DNA from: Pseudorhodoferax sp. Leaf265
GTDB taxonomy: Bacteria; Pseudomonadota; Gammaproteobacteria; Burkholderiales; Burkholderiaceae_C
Direction: 5' to 3'
Assembly: GCF_001422365.1 (NCBI RefSeq)
Contig: NZ_LMMT01000001.1
Span: 474,820-538,819 of the forward strand
Length of the DNA: 64,000 bases
In this document: one piece after another, positions 34,643-42,951 of the stretch
How the letters are laid out: every line of letters begins with the position of its first letter
Position numbering within the stretch: the stretch's first letter is position 1
The notes under the pieces: generated by a model
The model's input: only the letters and a program-made list of their open reading frames with translations
Told to the model about the DNA's origin: nothing
Databases searched by the model: none
Program-made: the position numbers and the translations under genes

Positions 34643-34716
34643 AAGGTATCCGCGACCCTGCGCAGGACGAATACGTCATTCAACGTAGTGCGTGGCACAC
34701 CACAGGCGAGAACACT
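34643..34716. promoter_or_regulatory. Divergent fmd/amiE promoter with shared TACG palindrome
   Basis: TACGTCATTCAACGTA (34672-34687) has TACGT/ACGTA arms. Toward the transporter, TACCTT (34643-34648) follows after 23 bp; toward amiE, AACACT (34711-34716) follows after 23 bp. One site may thus serve both directions. A weak -24/-12-like match (TGGCACACCACAGGC, 34693-34707, GG and GC 10 bp apart) is also present toward amiE and leaves open a sigma-54 promoter. Confidence 0.5.
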
Positions 34717-34751
34717 GGTGGCCCGATCCGATTTCAGACAGGAGTCAACGC

Positions 34752-35789
34752 ATGCGCCACGGCGACATATCGAGCAGCAAGGACAGCGTCGGCGTGGCCG
34801 TCGTCAACTACAAGATGCCGCGCCTGCACACCAAGGCCGAGGTGCTGGCCAATGCGCGCCAGATCGCCGAGATGGTGGTGGGCATGAAGCAGGGGCTGCC
34901 GGGCATGGACCTGGTGGTCTTCCCGGAGTACTCCACGCACGGGATCATGTACGACGCCAAGGAGATGTACGAGACGGCCGCCACCGTGCCCGGCGAGGAG
35001 ACGGCGATCTTCGCGGACGCCTGCCGCAGGGCCAAGGTCTGGGGCGTGTTCTCGCTGACCGGCGAGCGCCACGAGGAGCATCCGCACAAGGCGCCCTACA
35101 ACACGCTGATCCTCATGAACGACCAGGGCGAGATCGTGCAGAAGTACCGCAAGATCATGCCCTGGGTGCCCGTGGAGGGCTGGTACCCGGGCGACTGCAC
35201 CTACCTGAGCGAAGGCCCCAAGGGTCTGAAGATCAGCCTGATCATCTGCGACGACGGCAACTACCCCGAGATCTGGCGCGACTGCGCGATGAAGGGCGCC
35301 GAACTCATCGTGCGCTGCCAGGGCTACATGTACCCGGCCAAGGAGCAGCAGGTGCTGGTGGCCAAGGCCATGGCCTTCATGAACAACGTGTACGTGGCGG
35401 TGGCCAATGCCACCGGCTTCGATGGCGTGTACTCGTACTTCGGCCACTCGGCGCTGATCGGCTTCGACGGCCGTACGCTGGGCGAGTGCGGCGAGGAGGA
35501 GATGGGCATCAACTACGCCGAGCTGTCGATGCACCTGATCCGCGACGCGCGCAAGAACGGCCAGTCGCAGAACCACCTCTACAAGCTGCTGCACCGCGGC
35601 TACACGGGCAAGATCAACTCGGGCGAGGACATGCATGGCGTGGCGGCCTGCCCGTACGGCTTCTATGCCGACTGGATCAAGGATCCGGAGGGCACGCGCA
35701 AGAAGGTCGAGGCCTTCACCCGCGGCACGCCAGGCACGCCGGAATGCCCGATCGACGGCATCCCGAACCAGCTGCCCGAGCACCGATGA
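34752..35789 (+). CDS. amiE: Aliphatic amidase AmiE
   Basis: A 345-residue nitrilase-superfamily amidase. It hydrolyses short aliphatic amides (acetamide, propionamide) to acid and ammonia. The catalytic Glu-Lys-Cys triad is visible in [18 protein letters not shown] and [10 protein letters not shown]. Length and C-terminus ([17 protein letters not shown]) match Pseudomonas AmiE. ACAGGAG precedes the ATG at 34752; an upstream in-frame ATG lies in the promoter. The stop overlaps an adapter micro-ORF leading into the MoxR gene. Confidence 0.95.
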   Translation: MRHGDISSSKDSVGVAVVNYKMPRLHTKAEVLANARQIAEMVVGMKQGLPGMDLVVFPEYSTHGIMYDAKEMYETAATVPGEETAIFADACRRAKVWGVFSLTGERHEEHPHKAPYNTLILMNDQGEIVQKYRKIMPWVPVEGWYPGDCTYLSEGPKGLKISLIICDDGNYPEIWRDCAMKGAELIVRCQGYMYPAKEQQVLVAKAMAFMNNVYVAVANATGFDGVYSYFGHSALIGFDGRTLGECGEEEMGINYAELSMHLIRDARKNGQSQNHLYKLLHRGYTGKINSGEDMHGVAACPYGFYADWIKDPEGTRKKVEAFTRGTPGTPECPIDGIPNQLPEHR

Positions 35790-35947
35790 GCGCCGCGCAG
35801 GGCCGCCCCAGGCAAGCTCGGCCTTGCAGGCCGCGCCGAGGCTCGCGCCTCGGCCCCTCGCCAGGCACGAAAGGTCCACCGGACCTTTCGTGTCCGGGCT
35901 CGGCCCGCTTGGCGGGACAGGCCGCAGGCCGAAGGGTGCTTCAATGA
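35786..35947 (+). repeat. Adapter micro-ORF repeat, copy 2 (53 aa)
   Basis: The spacer between amiE and the MoxR gene is wholly occupied by one open frame. Its ATG overlaps the amiE stop (ATGA) and its TGA overlaps the MoxR ATG (ATGA). It begins [12 protein letters not shown] and ends LAGQAAGRRVLQ, like copy 1 at 1914-1994, with a 27-codon insertion in the middle. The insertion contains a perfect 12-bp hairpin (35866-35892: CACGAAAGGTCC-ACC-GGACCTTTCGTG). GAAGGG lies 7 nt before the next ATG. Confidence 0.7.
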
Positions 35948-36759
35948 GCGCCGTTCTGCAGGCACCAGTCGATCCGCTGGCGGAATGGCGAGTCGCGCAG
36001 GAGCCCTACTACCGCCCGGTCGGCGACGAGGTCGCGCAGTTCCAGGACGCCCACGCACTGCGCCTGCCATTGCTGCTGAAGGGCCCGCCCGGCTGCGGCA
36101 AGACACGCTTCGTCGAGCACATGGCCTGGACGCTGGGCCTGCCGCTGGTCACCGTGGCCTGCCATGAGGACATGGCGGCCGGCGACCTGCTGGGCCGCTG
36201 GCTGATCGACGCCGACGGCACGCGCTGGCAGGACGGGCCGCTCACGCTGGCCGCGCGCCACGGCGCGCTGTGCTACCTGGACGAGCTGATCGAGGCACGG
36301 CCCGATGCGCTCACGGTGTTGCACCCGCTGGCCGACACGCGCCGCGTGCTGCCGCTGGAGCGCAACGGCGAGCTGCTGCAGGCGCACCCGCGCTTCCAGC
36401 TGGTGGTCTCGTACAACCCGCAGCCGGGGCGGGAGCTGCGGCCCGCCACGCGGCAGCGCTTCGTGGCCATGGCCTTCGACCCGCCGCCTGTGGCAGCCCA
36501 GGTCGCCATCGTGGCGCACGAGTCGGGCCTGGAGCCGGAGCGGGCGATGCGGCTGGTCGGACTGGCCGAGCGCGCGCGTGCACTGGATGAGGACGCGGAA
36601 CCGGCCCTGTCGATGCGCATGCTGGTGCGTGCCGGCCAGCTGATGGCCGGCGGCATGCCGGCGCGGCTGGCCTGCGAACTGGCCCTGGTGCAGGCCTGGT
36701 CCGACCAGCCCGAGCGCGTGCAGGCGCTGCGCGCGCTGGCGGACGCGCTGTATCCGTGA
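35944..36759 (+). CDS. MoxR-type AAA+ ATPase (CbbQ/NorQ-like)
   Basis: A 271-residue AAA+ chaperone: Walker A GPPGCGKT, Walker B LCYLDELIEA, sensor-1 region VVSYNPQPG, and arginine finger region RPATRQRF. It is like CbbQ, NirQ and NorQ, which activate metalloenzymes with a VWA partner. Its partner follows with a 4-nt overlap. The client is unknown. Being coupled to amiE through a micro-ORF, an amide- or nitrile-related enzyme is possible but unproven. Confidence 0.88.
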   Translation: MSAVLQAPVDPLAEWRVAQEPYYRPVGDEVAQFQDAHALRLPLLLKGPPGCGKTRFVEHMAWTLGLPLVTVACHEDMAAGDLLGRWLIDADGTRWQDGPLTLAARHGALCYLDELIEARPDALTVLHPLADTRRVLPLERNGELLQAHPRFQLVVSYNPQPGRELRPATRQRFVAMAFDPPPVAAQVAIVAHESGLEPERAMRLVGLAERARALDEDAEPALSMRMLVRAGQLMAGGMPARLACELALVQAWSDQPERVQALRALADALYP

Positions 36760-38243
36760 ACACTTCCGCGCTGCAGTTGCTGCTGCAGGGCTTGTGCAGG
36801 CACGGGTGCGCCGTCCGGGAAGTGCCAGGACTGTCCCAGCCGGTGCTCGGCCCGGCGCTGCTGCTGCCGCCGGGCCTTGCCACTGGCGCTGCCGCCATCG
36901 CGCACGCCGCCGCGCACCTGCGCCATTCCCTGCCGGCGCGCGATGCGCGCGGCCGCAAGCCGATGGCGCTGGCCGTGCTGTCGGCCGTCGAGGACGCGCG
37001 CGTCGAGCGGCTGCTGGCGCACGACTTCCCGGGCGTGCGGCGCTGGTTCGCCGCGGCCTTGCCCGCAAGGTCTGCACAGGGGCTCGGCTTCGCCGCGCTG
37101 ATGGACCGGCTGGACCGGGCGCTGGCCGACCCCGCCGCGCGCGACGGCCACCACTGGGTGCAGCGCGCGCAACAAGGCTTCTGGGCCTTGCCGGCCGGCG
37201 CCGCGCCCCAGGCCTTCGCCGACCTCGCGATGCGCCTGGCCAACATGCTGGGCCAGATGCGCGTGCCCTTCGACACCCAGTACCGGCCAGGCGCGGCCTA
37301 CCGCGACGACCACAGCTACCTGTGGGACCACGGCCGCACCAGCGATGCGGAGCCGCTGCCCGCCGACGGCGGCGCGCCCGCGCCGTCCGCCGCGGGCCAC
37401 ACCCGTGCGCATGCCGTTCCTGTGCTGCGCGAGCGGCACTACGGCGAATGGCACGACAAGCTGGGGCTGTGGCGCCCGGCCTGGTGCCGCGTGCAGGAAC
37501 GCTCGGTGGCCCACCACGGCGTGGCCCCACCGCCCCGCCCCCGCAGCCTGCCACCCGAGGCCGAGGGCGAGGCGCTGGACCTGCAGGCCACCGTCGCTGC
37601 GCTGGCAGACCGGCGGCGCGGCCGCAGCTGGGATGCGCGCCTGTTCCGCCGCACGGTGCCGCCGGTGCGCGCCAGCGTGCTCGTGCTGCTCGACCTGTCG
37701 CAGTCCACGCTGGCCCCCTGGGGCGCCGGTCCGCTGACCGTGCAGGCCGCCCAGCAGCAGGCCGCGCTGTGGCTGGCCCGCCGCCTGGCGGAGCACGGCG
37801 CGCGCGTGGCCGTGCATGGCTTCGCGTCCAACGGCCGCTTTGAGGTCGCCTACTGGCGGGCAGTGGCGTTCGGGGCACCCTGCGATGCGGCCGCGCTGGC
37901 CGCGCTGCCGGTACGCCACTCCACCCGGCTGGGCGCGGCGCTGCGCCATGCGCAGACCATCCTGGACGAGGAGCCCGGCGGGCGCCGCACCGTCGTGCTG
38001 GTCACGGACGGGCAGCCCTGGGACATCGATGTGTTCGACGCTGGGCATCTGCTGCAGGACGCGCGGCAGGCGATGGACGGGCTGCGCGCCGCTGGCATGC
38101 GCGCGCAGTGCATTGCTTGCGATGCCAGGGCAGTGGCGCAGCTGCAGCCGGTCTTCGGCGCCACCGGCTTGTTCCTGCTCGATGCGCCGGCCACGATGGC
38201 ACGCGGCCTGGCCGATGCGGGTCGCGCCATCCTGGCGCGCTGA
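36756..38243 (+). CDS. VWA-domain protein (CbbO/NorD-like), MoxR partner
   Basis: A 495-residue protein with a C-terminal von Willebrand A domain (residues ~305-490) carrying the MIDAS motif DLSQST and the later VLVTDGQPWDIDVFD. The N-terminal ~300 residues are the NorD/CbbO helical part. The start is a GTG at 36756 overlapping the MoxR stop (GTGA). With the AAA+ gene it forms a standard two-gene metalloenzyme-activation module. No Rubisco or NO reductase genes are nearby. Confidence 0.85.
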   Translation: MNTSALQLLLQGLCRHGCAVREVPGLSQPVLGPALLLPPGLATGAAAIAHAAAHLRHSLPARDARGRKPMALAVLSAVEDARVERLLAHDFPGVRRWFAAALPARSAQGLGFAALMDRLDRALADPAARDGHHWVQRAQQGFWALPAGAAPQAFADLAMRLANMLGQMRVPFDTQYRPGAAYRDDHSYLWDHGRTSDAEPLPADGGAPAPSAAGHTRAHAVPVLRERHYGEWHDKLGLWRPAWCRVQERSVAHHGVAPPPRPRSLPPEAEGEALDLQATVAALADRRRGRSWDARLFRRTVPPVRASVLVLLDLSQSTLAPWGAGPLTVQAAQQQAALWLARRLAEHGARVAVHGFASNGRFEVAYWRAVAFGAPCDAAALAALPVRHSTRLGAALRHAQTILDEEPGGRRTVVLVTDGQPWDIDVFDAGHLLQDARQAMDGLRAAGMRAQCIACDARAVAQLQPVFGATGLFLLDAPATMARGLADAGRAILAR

Positions 38244-38332
38244 GCACAGGGCATGCCTGGCGGCCCGGAGCGACCCATCGGTTCATGTCTCCCGGCCCCC
38301 GCGGCGCGATGGCGCGCGGCGCAGGCTGGTCT

Positions 38333-39250
38333 TCAGCCGGCCTGCCGCGCCAGATGCGGACAGGGGGATGCCCCGGCCGCCGCCACCGGGTTGCCGATGC
38401 TGGTCCGTGCCGACCACAGCTCGGGGAATGGAATCTCTTGCATCGTCGGCGCCAGCCAGGCCACGCCTTCGGTCCCGAAGTAGGCGGGCCGTCTGCCGAA
38501 GGTGCGCCGCGTGGCCATCAGGTGGCGGAACTTCCACTGCATGAAGCCTTCGGCGATGTCGGCCAGCGTTTCGCCCAGACGCTGCAGCGCCGCGTGCGGG
38601 CCGTGGTGGCCGGGTTCGGCGTAGATGGCGCGCCAGGCCTGTTCCACCTGCGCGCTCGGCACATAGGGCTGGGCAGGATCGTGCGCGAGCACGTCGGCCG
38701 GTACCGCGTGGCCCGCGCGGTGCAGGTAGGCCAGCACGTCGTCGTACAGGCTGGGCGACGCCAGCGCCTGCTGCAGCTGCTGCAGGCGCTGCGGCTGCGG
38801 TGCGAAGTGCTGCAGGTGCTCGGCCTGCTTGATGCCCAGCAGGTAGACCATGTGCCGGTACGTCCAGCCCTGCAGCGCCGTGTCCTGGCCGTGCGTGGCG
38901 GCGGCGCGCGGCAGGATGGCCAGCAGGTCGTTGGGCGTCATCCAGGCAATGGAGCGCCAGATGGCGTCCAGCGGCGCATGGTGGGCGACCACGCGCTCCA
39001 GCGTGGCCTGGGCCTGCGCCAGGTCGCCTGCGCGCAGGCAGGCCTGGGCGGCCTGCAGCTCCTGGACGATCAGCATCCAGTACAGCTCGGAGACCTGCAC
39101 GTGGACGATCCACGAGCGCTCGCCCGGGTGCTCGCTCACGGTCTGCTGCAGTTGGTGCAGCACGTCGGTCTGGATCCAGGCGCTGTAGGGTGTCTGGCCA
39201 CGCGCATGCGTCGCTGCGAGCGGGTCCGGCAGGGCTTGGGGGGCGTTCAT
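38333..39250 (-). CDS. Tryptophan 2,3-dioxygenase-like protein
   Basis: A 305-residue protein of the TDO superfamily. FMQWKFRHLMATRRTFG aligns with the TDO heme-ligand helix, so the axial His is kept, and YFGTEGVAWL corresponds to the GTGGS loop. In the N-terminal active-site motif (usually HQ-x-x-EL) this protein reads WIVHVQVSELYW: the distal His position is Val and a His sits one residue earlier. No other kynurenine genes are present. It is the last gene of the LysR-MAR-amidase-GST arm. Substrate unknown, probably not tryptophan. Confidence 0.75.
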   Translation of the reverse strand: MNAPQALPDPLAATHARGQTPYSAWIQTDVLHQLQQTVSEHPGERSWIVHVQVSELYWMLIVQELQAAQACLRAGDLAQAQATLERVVAHHAPLDAIWRSIAWMTPNDLLAILPRAAATHGQDTALQGWTYRHMVYLLGIKQAEHLQHFAPQPQRLQQLQQALASPSLYDDVLAYLHRAGHAVPADVLAHDPAQPYVPSAQVEQAWRAIYAEPGHHGPHAALQRLGETLADIAEGFMQWKFRHLMATRRTFGRRPAYFGTEGVAWLAPTMQEIPFPELWSARTSIGNPVAAAGASPCPHLARQAG

Positions 39251-39285
39251 GGTGTTCTCCTGTGCAAAAGGGGGGTGGCGGTGGA

Positions 39286-40326
39286 TCAGCAGCCGGCGAT
39301 GGACTGCATGTGGTCGGAGGGTGGCATGGACTGCAACGAGGCCTGCACCGCCTCGCGGCACAGCGAGGGGCGGTGCACCAATGCGTCGGCATAGGCGCCC
39401 ACGCGCGGCAGAGCGGCCCACAGCGGCGCCATGCCCAGATAGCGCATGCGCACGAGGTTCACGCCCCACAGCGCGTCGGCCAGCGTGAAGCCACCGCGGT
39501 CCAGTTGCGAGAACGGCTCGGTGACCAGGTCCTGCTCGAGCTGGCCCAGCACGGCCTGCACGTGCTGCCGCGCGGCGCGCTGGAAGGCCGCATCGCGCCG
39601 CACCTGCAGGCCGCCGCGCTCCTTGGCGATCTTGGCGCGGTAGGCCGCGACGAGCTCGGCGTCGCCGGCATGGGCGGCGACGAGGCGCTTCAGCGCCAGG
39701 ATCTTGAGTTCGTAGACGGTGGACATCGCCTCCTTCAGCGCGGCGGGCCGGTCGTCGGCATCGGGATGAAAGCCGTACAGCAGCGCGCCGTTCGGGACCC
39801 GGTCCACGATGCCGACTTGGTGCAGCACGGCCGCACGCTCTGCCGGCGCCTCGGGCAGCAGCTGCACCGGGTGCGGCGAGACCGCGTCGAGGTAGATGCA
39901 GATGGCGCGCGAGTCGACGACGGCGCGCCCGGCCTGGTGGTCGATCAGCAGCGGCACCACGCAGGGGTCGAAGCCCTCGGTCTCGACCGCGGTCCGGCCG
40001 CTGTAGCCGCTCACGAACGCCCGGCCCAGCGCGCGGCCGGCCGCCAGGCGCATGCGCACGTAGGCGGGGTCGTAGTGCTCGGCCATGACCAGGTCGTCCG
40101 GCCCCATGTGGCCCAGGATCGCCATCTCGCTGGAGCGGTACGGCAGCCGCTTTTCCGCCAGCACCGTGCGCACCTTCTGCGAGCACAGCGAGCTGGCCGC
40201 GTGGAACAGCTCGAAGCGGGGCTCGCCCCCGGCACCGGCCGTGCCGACGGTGGTGATGCGGGCGGGGTCGGCGATCGCCGCGCGCGCAGCGGCGGCCCGT
40301 GCCGCCCAGGGGTTGGGGTGGTCCAT
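39286..40326 (-). CDS. GST-fold protein like LinD reductive dechlorinase
   Basis: A 346-residue thioredoxin-fold GST. RFELFHAASSLCSQKVRTVLAEK has the Cys-containing active-site turn. EGFDPCVVPLLIDHQAGRAVVDSRAICIYL gives the glutathione-binding part. The length and several motifs resemble, from memory, LinD (2,5-dichlorohydroquinone reductive dechlorinase) rather than ordinary ~210-residue GSTs. It lies with a maleylacetate reductase gene. Glutathione-dependent dehalogenation or ring-adduct processing is inferred. Start ATG at 40326. Confidence 0.72.
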   Translation of the reverse strand: MDHPNPWAARAAAARAAIADPARITTVGTAGAGGEPRFELFHAASSLCSQKVRTVLAEKRLPYRSSEMAILGHMGPDDLVMAEHYDPAYVRMRLAAGRALGRAFVSGYSGRTAVETEGFDPCVVPLLIDHQAGRAVVDSRAICIYLDAVSPHPVQLLPEAPAERAAVLHQVGIVDRVPNGALLYGFHPDADDRPAALKEAMSTVYELKILALKRLVAAHAGDAELVAAYRAKIAKERGGLQVRRDAAFQRAARQHVQAVLGQLEQDLVTEPFSQLDRGGFTLADALWGVNLVRMRYLGMAPLWAALPRVGAYADALVHRPSLCREAVQASLQSMPPSDHMQSIAGC

Positions 40327-40361
40327 GGTGTTCCTCGTGGTGGGTGGAAAAGGAAGGGATG

Positions 40362-41705
40362 TCAGCCCGGCAGCGCCGGGGCCAGCAGGCCCTCGATCTG
40401 CTGGGCGATCTGCAGCAGCGCGCCGTCGTCGCCCGGACGCGCGACGATCTGCAGCGCCGCCGGCAGGCCGCCGTCGGTCGCGGGCAGCGGGATGGAGATG
40501 GCCGGAAAGCCCGCCACGTTGAAGGGGGCCGTGTAGGTCATCAAGGCCTCGCGCACGCTGCCGCGCCAGTCGCCCACCTGCACGCTGGCCGCCTGCAGCG
40601 CCGGCGCATGGCAGGGGCAGGTGGGCAGCAGCAGGTAGTCGTGCCGCGCCATCAGTGCCTGCAGGCGCGCCGTGAAGCGCAGCCGCAGTTGTTGCGCATC
40701 GGCGTAGTCGCCGAGCACCAGGGCGCGTGCGGCCTGCAGGCGTTCGGCCGTCTCGGGCATGTAGCCGGCGGCGATGCGCTCGGGCGTGTGGCGGCGCCAG
40801 TGCTCGACCGCGCCTTCGGCCAGCACGATGCGTGCGAACGCGCCGAACACGCCGTCGAACAGCGTGGTGTCGTCCACGGCGCTGCAGGCGAACGTCGCGC
40901 CCAGCGTGGCGACGGCACGGCGAAAGCTGGCGTCCACCGCGTGGCTCGGTGCGATGGGCGCGATGGCCGGCACGATGCCCAGCCGCGCGGAGACCCAGGC
41001 GTCGCTGTCGGGCACCTCGATGCCGAAGGGCGCGGCCAGCAGCACGATGTCGTCCACGCAGCGCCCCAGCAGGCCGGGGTGGTCCAGCGTCGGCGCCAGC
41101 GGGAACACGCCGTGCGTGGACAACGCGCCCAGCGTGGGCTTGAAGCCCGCCACGCCGCACAGCGCTGCGGGGATGCGCACCGAGCCACCGGTGTCCGTGC
41201 CCAGCCCGGCGGCCACGGCACCGTCGCCGATGGCGGCGGCCATGCCACCGCTGGAGCCGCCGGGCATGCGCGTGCGGTCCAGCGGGTTGCGCGTGTCGCC
41301 GAACTCCGGGTGCGCGGTGCTCACGCCCCAGGCGAACTCGTGCGTGGTGGTCTTGCCCACCACGATGGCGCCGCATTCGGCCAGCGTGCGCACCACGTCC
41401 GCATCGCACGCCGGCACATGGCCCAGGTACGCGCGCGAGCCGTAGCGTGTCTCCAGGCCCCGCGTGTCGATCAGGTCCTTCACGCCGATGGGCAGGCCCT
41501 CCAGCGCACGCGGGCGGCCCTGGGCATAGCGTTGGTCGCTGTCGGCCGCGGCGCGCAATGCCCGGTCCCAGTCGATGGCGGCGAAGGCGTTCAGCGACTG
41601 CTTGCTCGCCTCGGCCCGGTCCAGGGCCTGCCGCACCAGCGCGGTGGCCGTGAGCCGGCCTGCGGCCAGTGCCGCGCGCGCCGCGCGCAGGCAGTGCGTG
41701 CTCAC
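40362..41705 (-). CDS. Amidase-signature family hydrolase
   Basis: A 447-residue amidase. The Ser-cisSer-Lys triad is visible: Lys in PIGVKDLIDT, Ser in MPGGSSGGMAAA and Ser in GTDTGGSVRIPAALCG. I start at the GTG at 41703-41705, which overlaps the MAR stop; a second GTG directly upstream is equally possible. It may open an amide or cyclic lactam intermediate of the local pathway. A GatA role is unlikely because there is no gatB or gatC. Confidence 0.85.
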   Translation of the reverse strand: MSTHCLRAARAALAAGRLTATALVRQALDRAEASKQSLNAFAAIDWDRALRAAADSDQRYAQGRPRALEGLPIGVKDLIDTRGLETRYGSRAYLGHVPACDADVVRTLAECGAIVVGKTTTHEFAWGVSTAHPEFGDTRNPLDRTRMPGGSSGGMAAAIGDGAVAAGLGTDTGGSVRIPAALCGVAGFKPTLGALSTHGVFPLAPTLDHPGLLGRCVDDIVLLAAPFGIEVPDSDAWVSARLGIVPAIAPIAPSHAVDASFRRAVATLGATFACSAVDDTTLFDGVFGAFARIVLAEGAVEHWRRHTPERIAAGYMPETAERLQAARALVLGDYADAQQLRLRFTARLQALMARHDYLLLPTCPCHAPALQAASVQVGDWRGSVREALMTYTAPFNVAGFPAISIPLPATDGGLPAALQIVARPGDDGALLQIAQQIEGLLAPALPG

Positions 41706-42817
41706 CACAAGGCCTCCAGCAGCGCATGCAGCTTCGTCTCGGCGCCGTCGCCCAGGTCGGCGACCTCGGCGGGGTAGTTCGCCAGCAACAGGCGGGCGAT
41801 CTCGGGCAGGAGGACCGCGTCCAGGCCGAAGTCGCGCAGGCGGGTGGGCAGGCCCAGGTGCGCCACCGTGCCGGCGATGCGCTCGGCCAACTGCGTGGCC
41901 GCGGCCGCGCCGCGGCCTGGTGCGAAGCCTTCGAACCGGTCGCCGTAGCGTGCCGCGCAGGCCTGGATGACGGGCGCCAGCGTGATGCACGAGGTGGCGC
42001 TGTGCGGCAGGCCGAAGGTGCCCCCCAGGATGTGGCCGATGCGGTGGCTGAGCCCATACACCACCGAGGCCGGGAAGAAGTAGCACTGCCAGGCGCCCAG
42101 CTGCAGCTGCAGCAGGTCGTCCAGCGTCACGAGGCCGGCGTCCAGCGCCTGCTGCGTCTCCCCCGTGCGCGGCCAGCGCTCGAGCACACCGAGCAGGCGC
42201 TGCGCGCCGCTGGCCGCGAGGATGGCGTGCGGGTGGTCGCGCCCTACCTGGCGCATGCCTTCGACCGCATGGTCGATGCCCTTGATGGCCGAGGCCAGCA
42301 GCAGAGCGCGTGGCGTGCCCTGCACCAGCAGCGGGTCGGTCACCACGAGGCGGGGCACCGTCTCGCGCACGGCGTAGCTGCGCTTGAGCTTCTGCGCGCC
42401 ACCGGTCTCGGTGATGCCGAAGTAGTGCGAATACTCCGAGCCCGACAGCATGGTGGCGAAGGCGGCAATGGGCAGGTGGCGCCCGGTTTCCTGCTGGTGC
42501 AGGTGCGAGACGGCCTTGGCCGCGTCCAGCACCGAGCCGCCACCCAGCGCGACGATAGCCGCCGCGCCACCGGCGCGCGCAGCCTGCAGCGCGGCGCGCA
42601 CGGCCGTGTCCGGCACATGCGGCGGAAAGTCGGTGAACACACCGGCGCTGTCCTGGATGTGCGGCGCGAGCTGCGCTGCGTACAGCGGGCGCAGCGGCTC
42701 GACGGTGAAGGTGATCGGCCGGGCCAGTCCGTACGTGGGCAACGCCGCGGCGGCGGCAGACAGCACGCCCTGGCCCCAGACGACGGCGTCCTGCGGCAGG
42801 CAACTCAATTTCTGCAT
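41702..42817 (-). CDS. Maleylacetate reductase-type Fe-dependent dehydrogenase
   Basis: A 371-residue iron-alcohol-dehydrogenase-family enzyme of maleylacetate reductase length. NAD-binding is seen as VALGGGSVLDAAKAV. Metal/active-site regions are GIDHAVEGM and YGLSHRIGHILGGTFGLPHSATS. Maleylacetate reductase converts maleylacetate to 3-oxoadipate, the shared end of hydroquinone and chlorohydroquinone routes. It is the first gene after the LysR gene on this strand, and a GGACGC-T-GCGTCC palindrome lies in its upstream region. Confidence 0.82.
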   Translation of the reverse strand: MQKLSCLPQDAVVWGQGVLSAAAAALPTYGLARPITFTVEPLRPLYAAQLAPHIQDSAGVFTDFPPHVPDTAVRAALQAARAGGAAAIVALGGGSVLDAAKAVSHLHQQETGRHLPIAAFATMLSGSEYSHYFGITETGGAQKLKRSYAVRETVPRLVVTDPLLVQGTPRALLLASAIKGIDHAVEGMRQVGRDHPHAILAASGAQRLLGVLERWPRTGETQQALDAGLVTLDDLLQLQLGAWQCYFFPASVVYGLSHRIGHILGGTFGLPHSATSCITLAPVIQACAARYGDRFEGFAPGRGAAAATQLAERIAGTVAHLGLPTRLRDFGLDAVLLPEIARLLLANYPAEVADLGDGAETKLHALLEALW

Positions 42818-42869
42818 GGGTCAACTCCGTGGTGCGAGCGTTCGCCCGATGGCCTCGCTCCGCGGCGTG

Positions 42870-42923
42870 AAGATAGTCGTGGCAAGCACGCCGTGGGCCA
42901 TGCCGCGGGCGGACGCTGCGTCC
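42870..42923 (-). promoter_or_regulatory. Possible MAR-operon promoter and LysR site
   Basis: GGACGCTGCGTCC (42911-42923) is a perfect 6+1+6 palindrome. TATCTT (42870-42875, minus strand) is a possible -10, 53 nt before the MAR start. The distance between them suits a LysR recognition site. No strong -35 is present. Confidence 0.4.
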
Positions 42924-42951
42924 ATGGGTTTGGACGACGGGTCGGGAGACC

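Noticed and set aside
34693-34707. A sigma-54 promoter before amiE
   Set aside because: GG and GC are correctly spaced, but three consensus positions differ and the TACG palindrome sits almost on top of it. Kept only as a note.
37439-37831. Minus-strand frames inside the VWA gene
   Set aside because: They lack start context and family similarity; shadows of the plus-strand gene.
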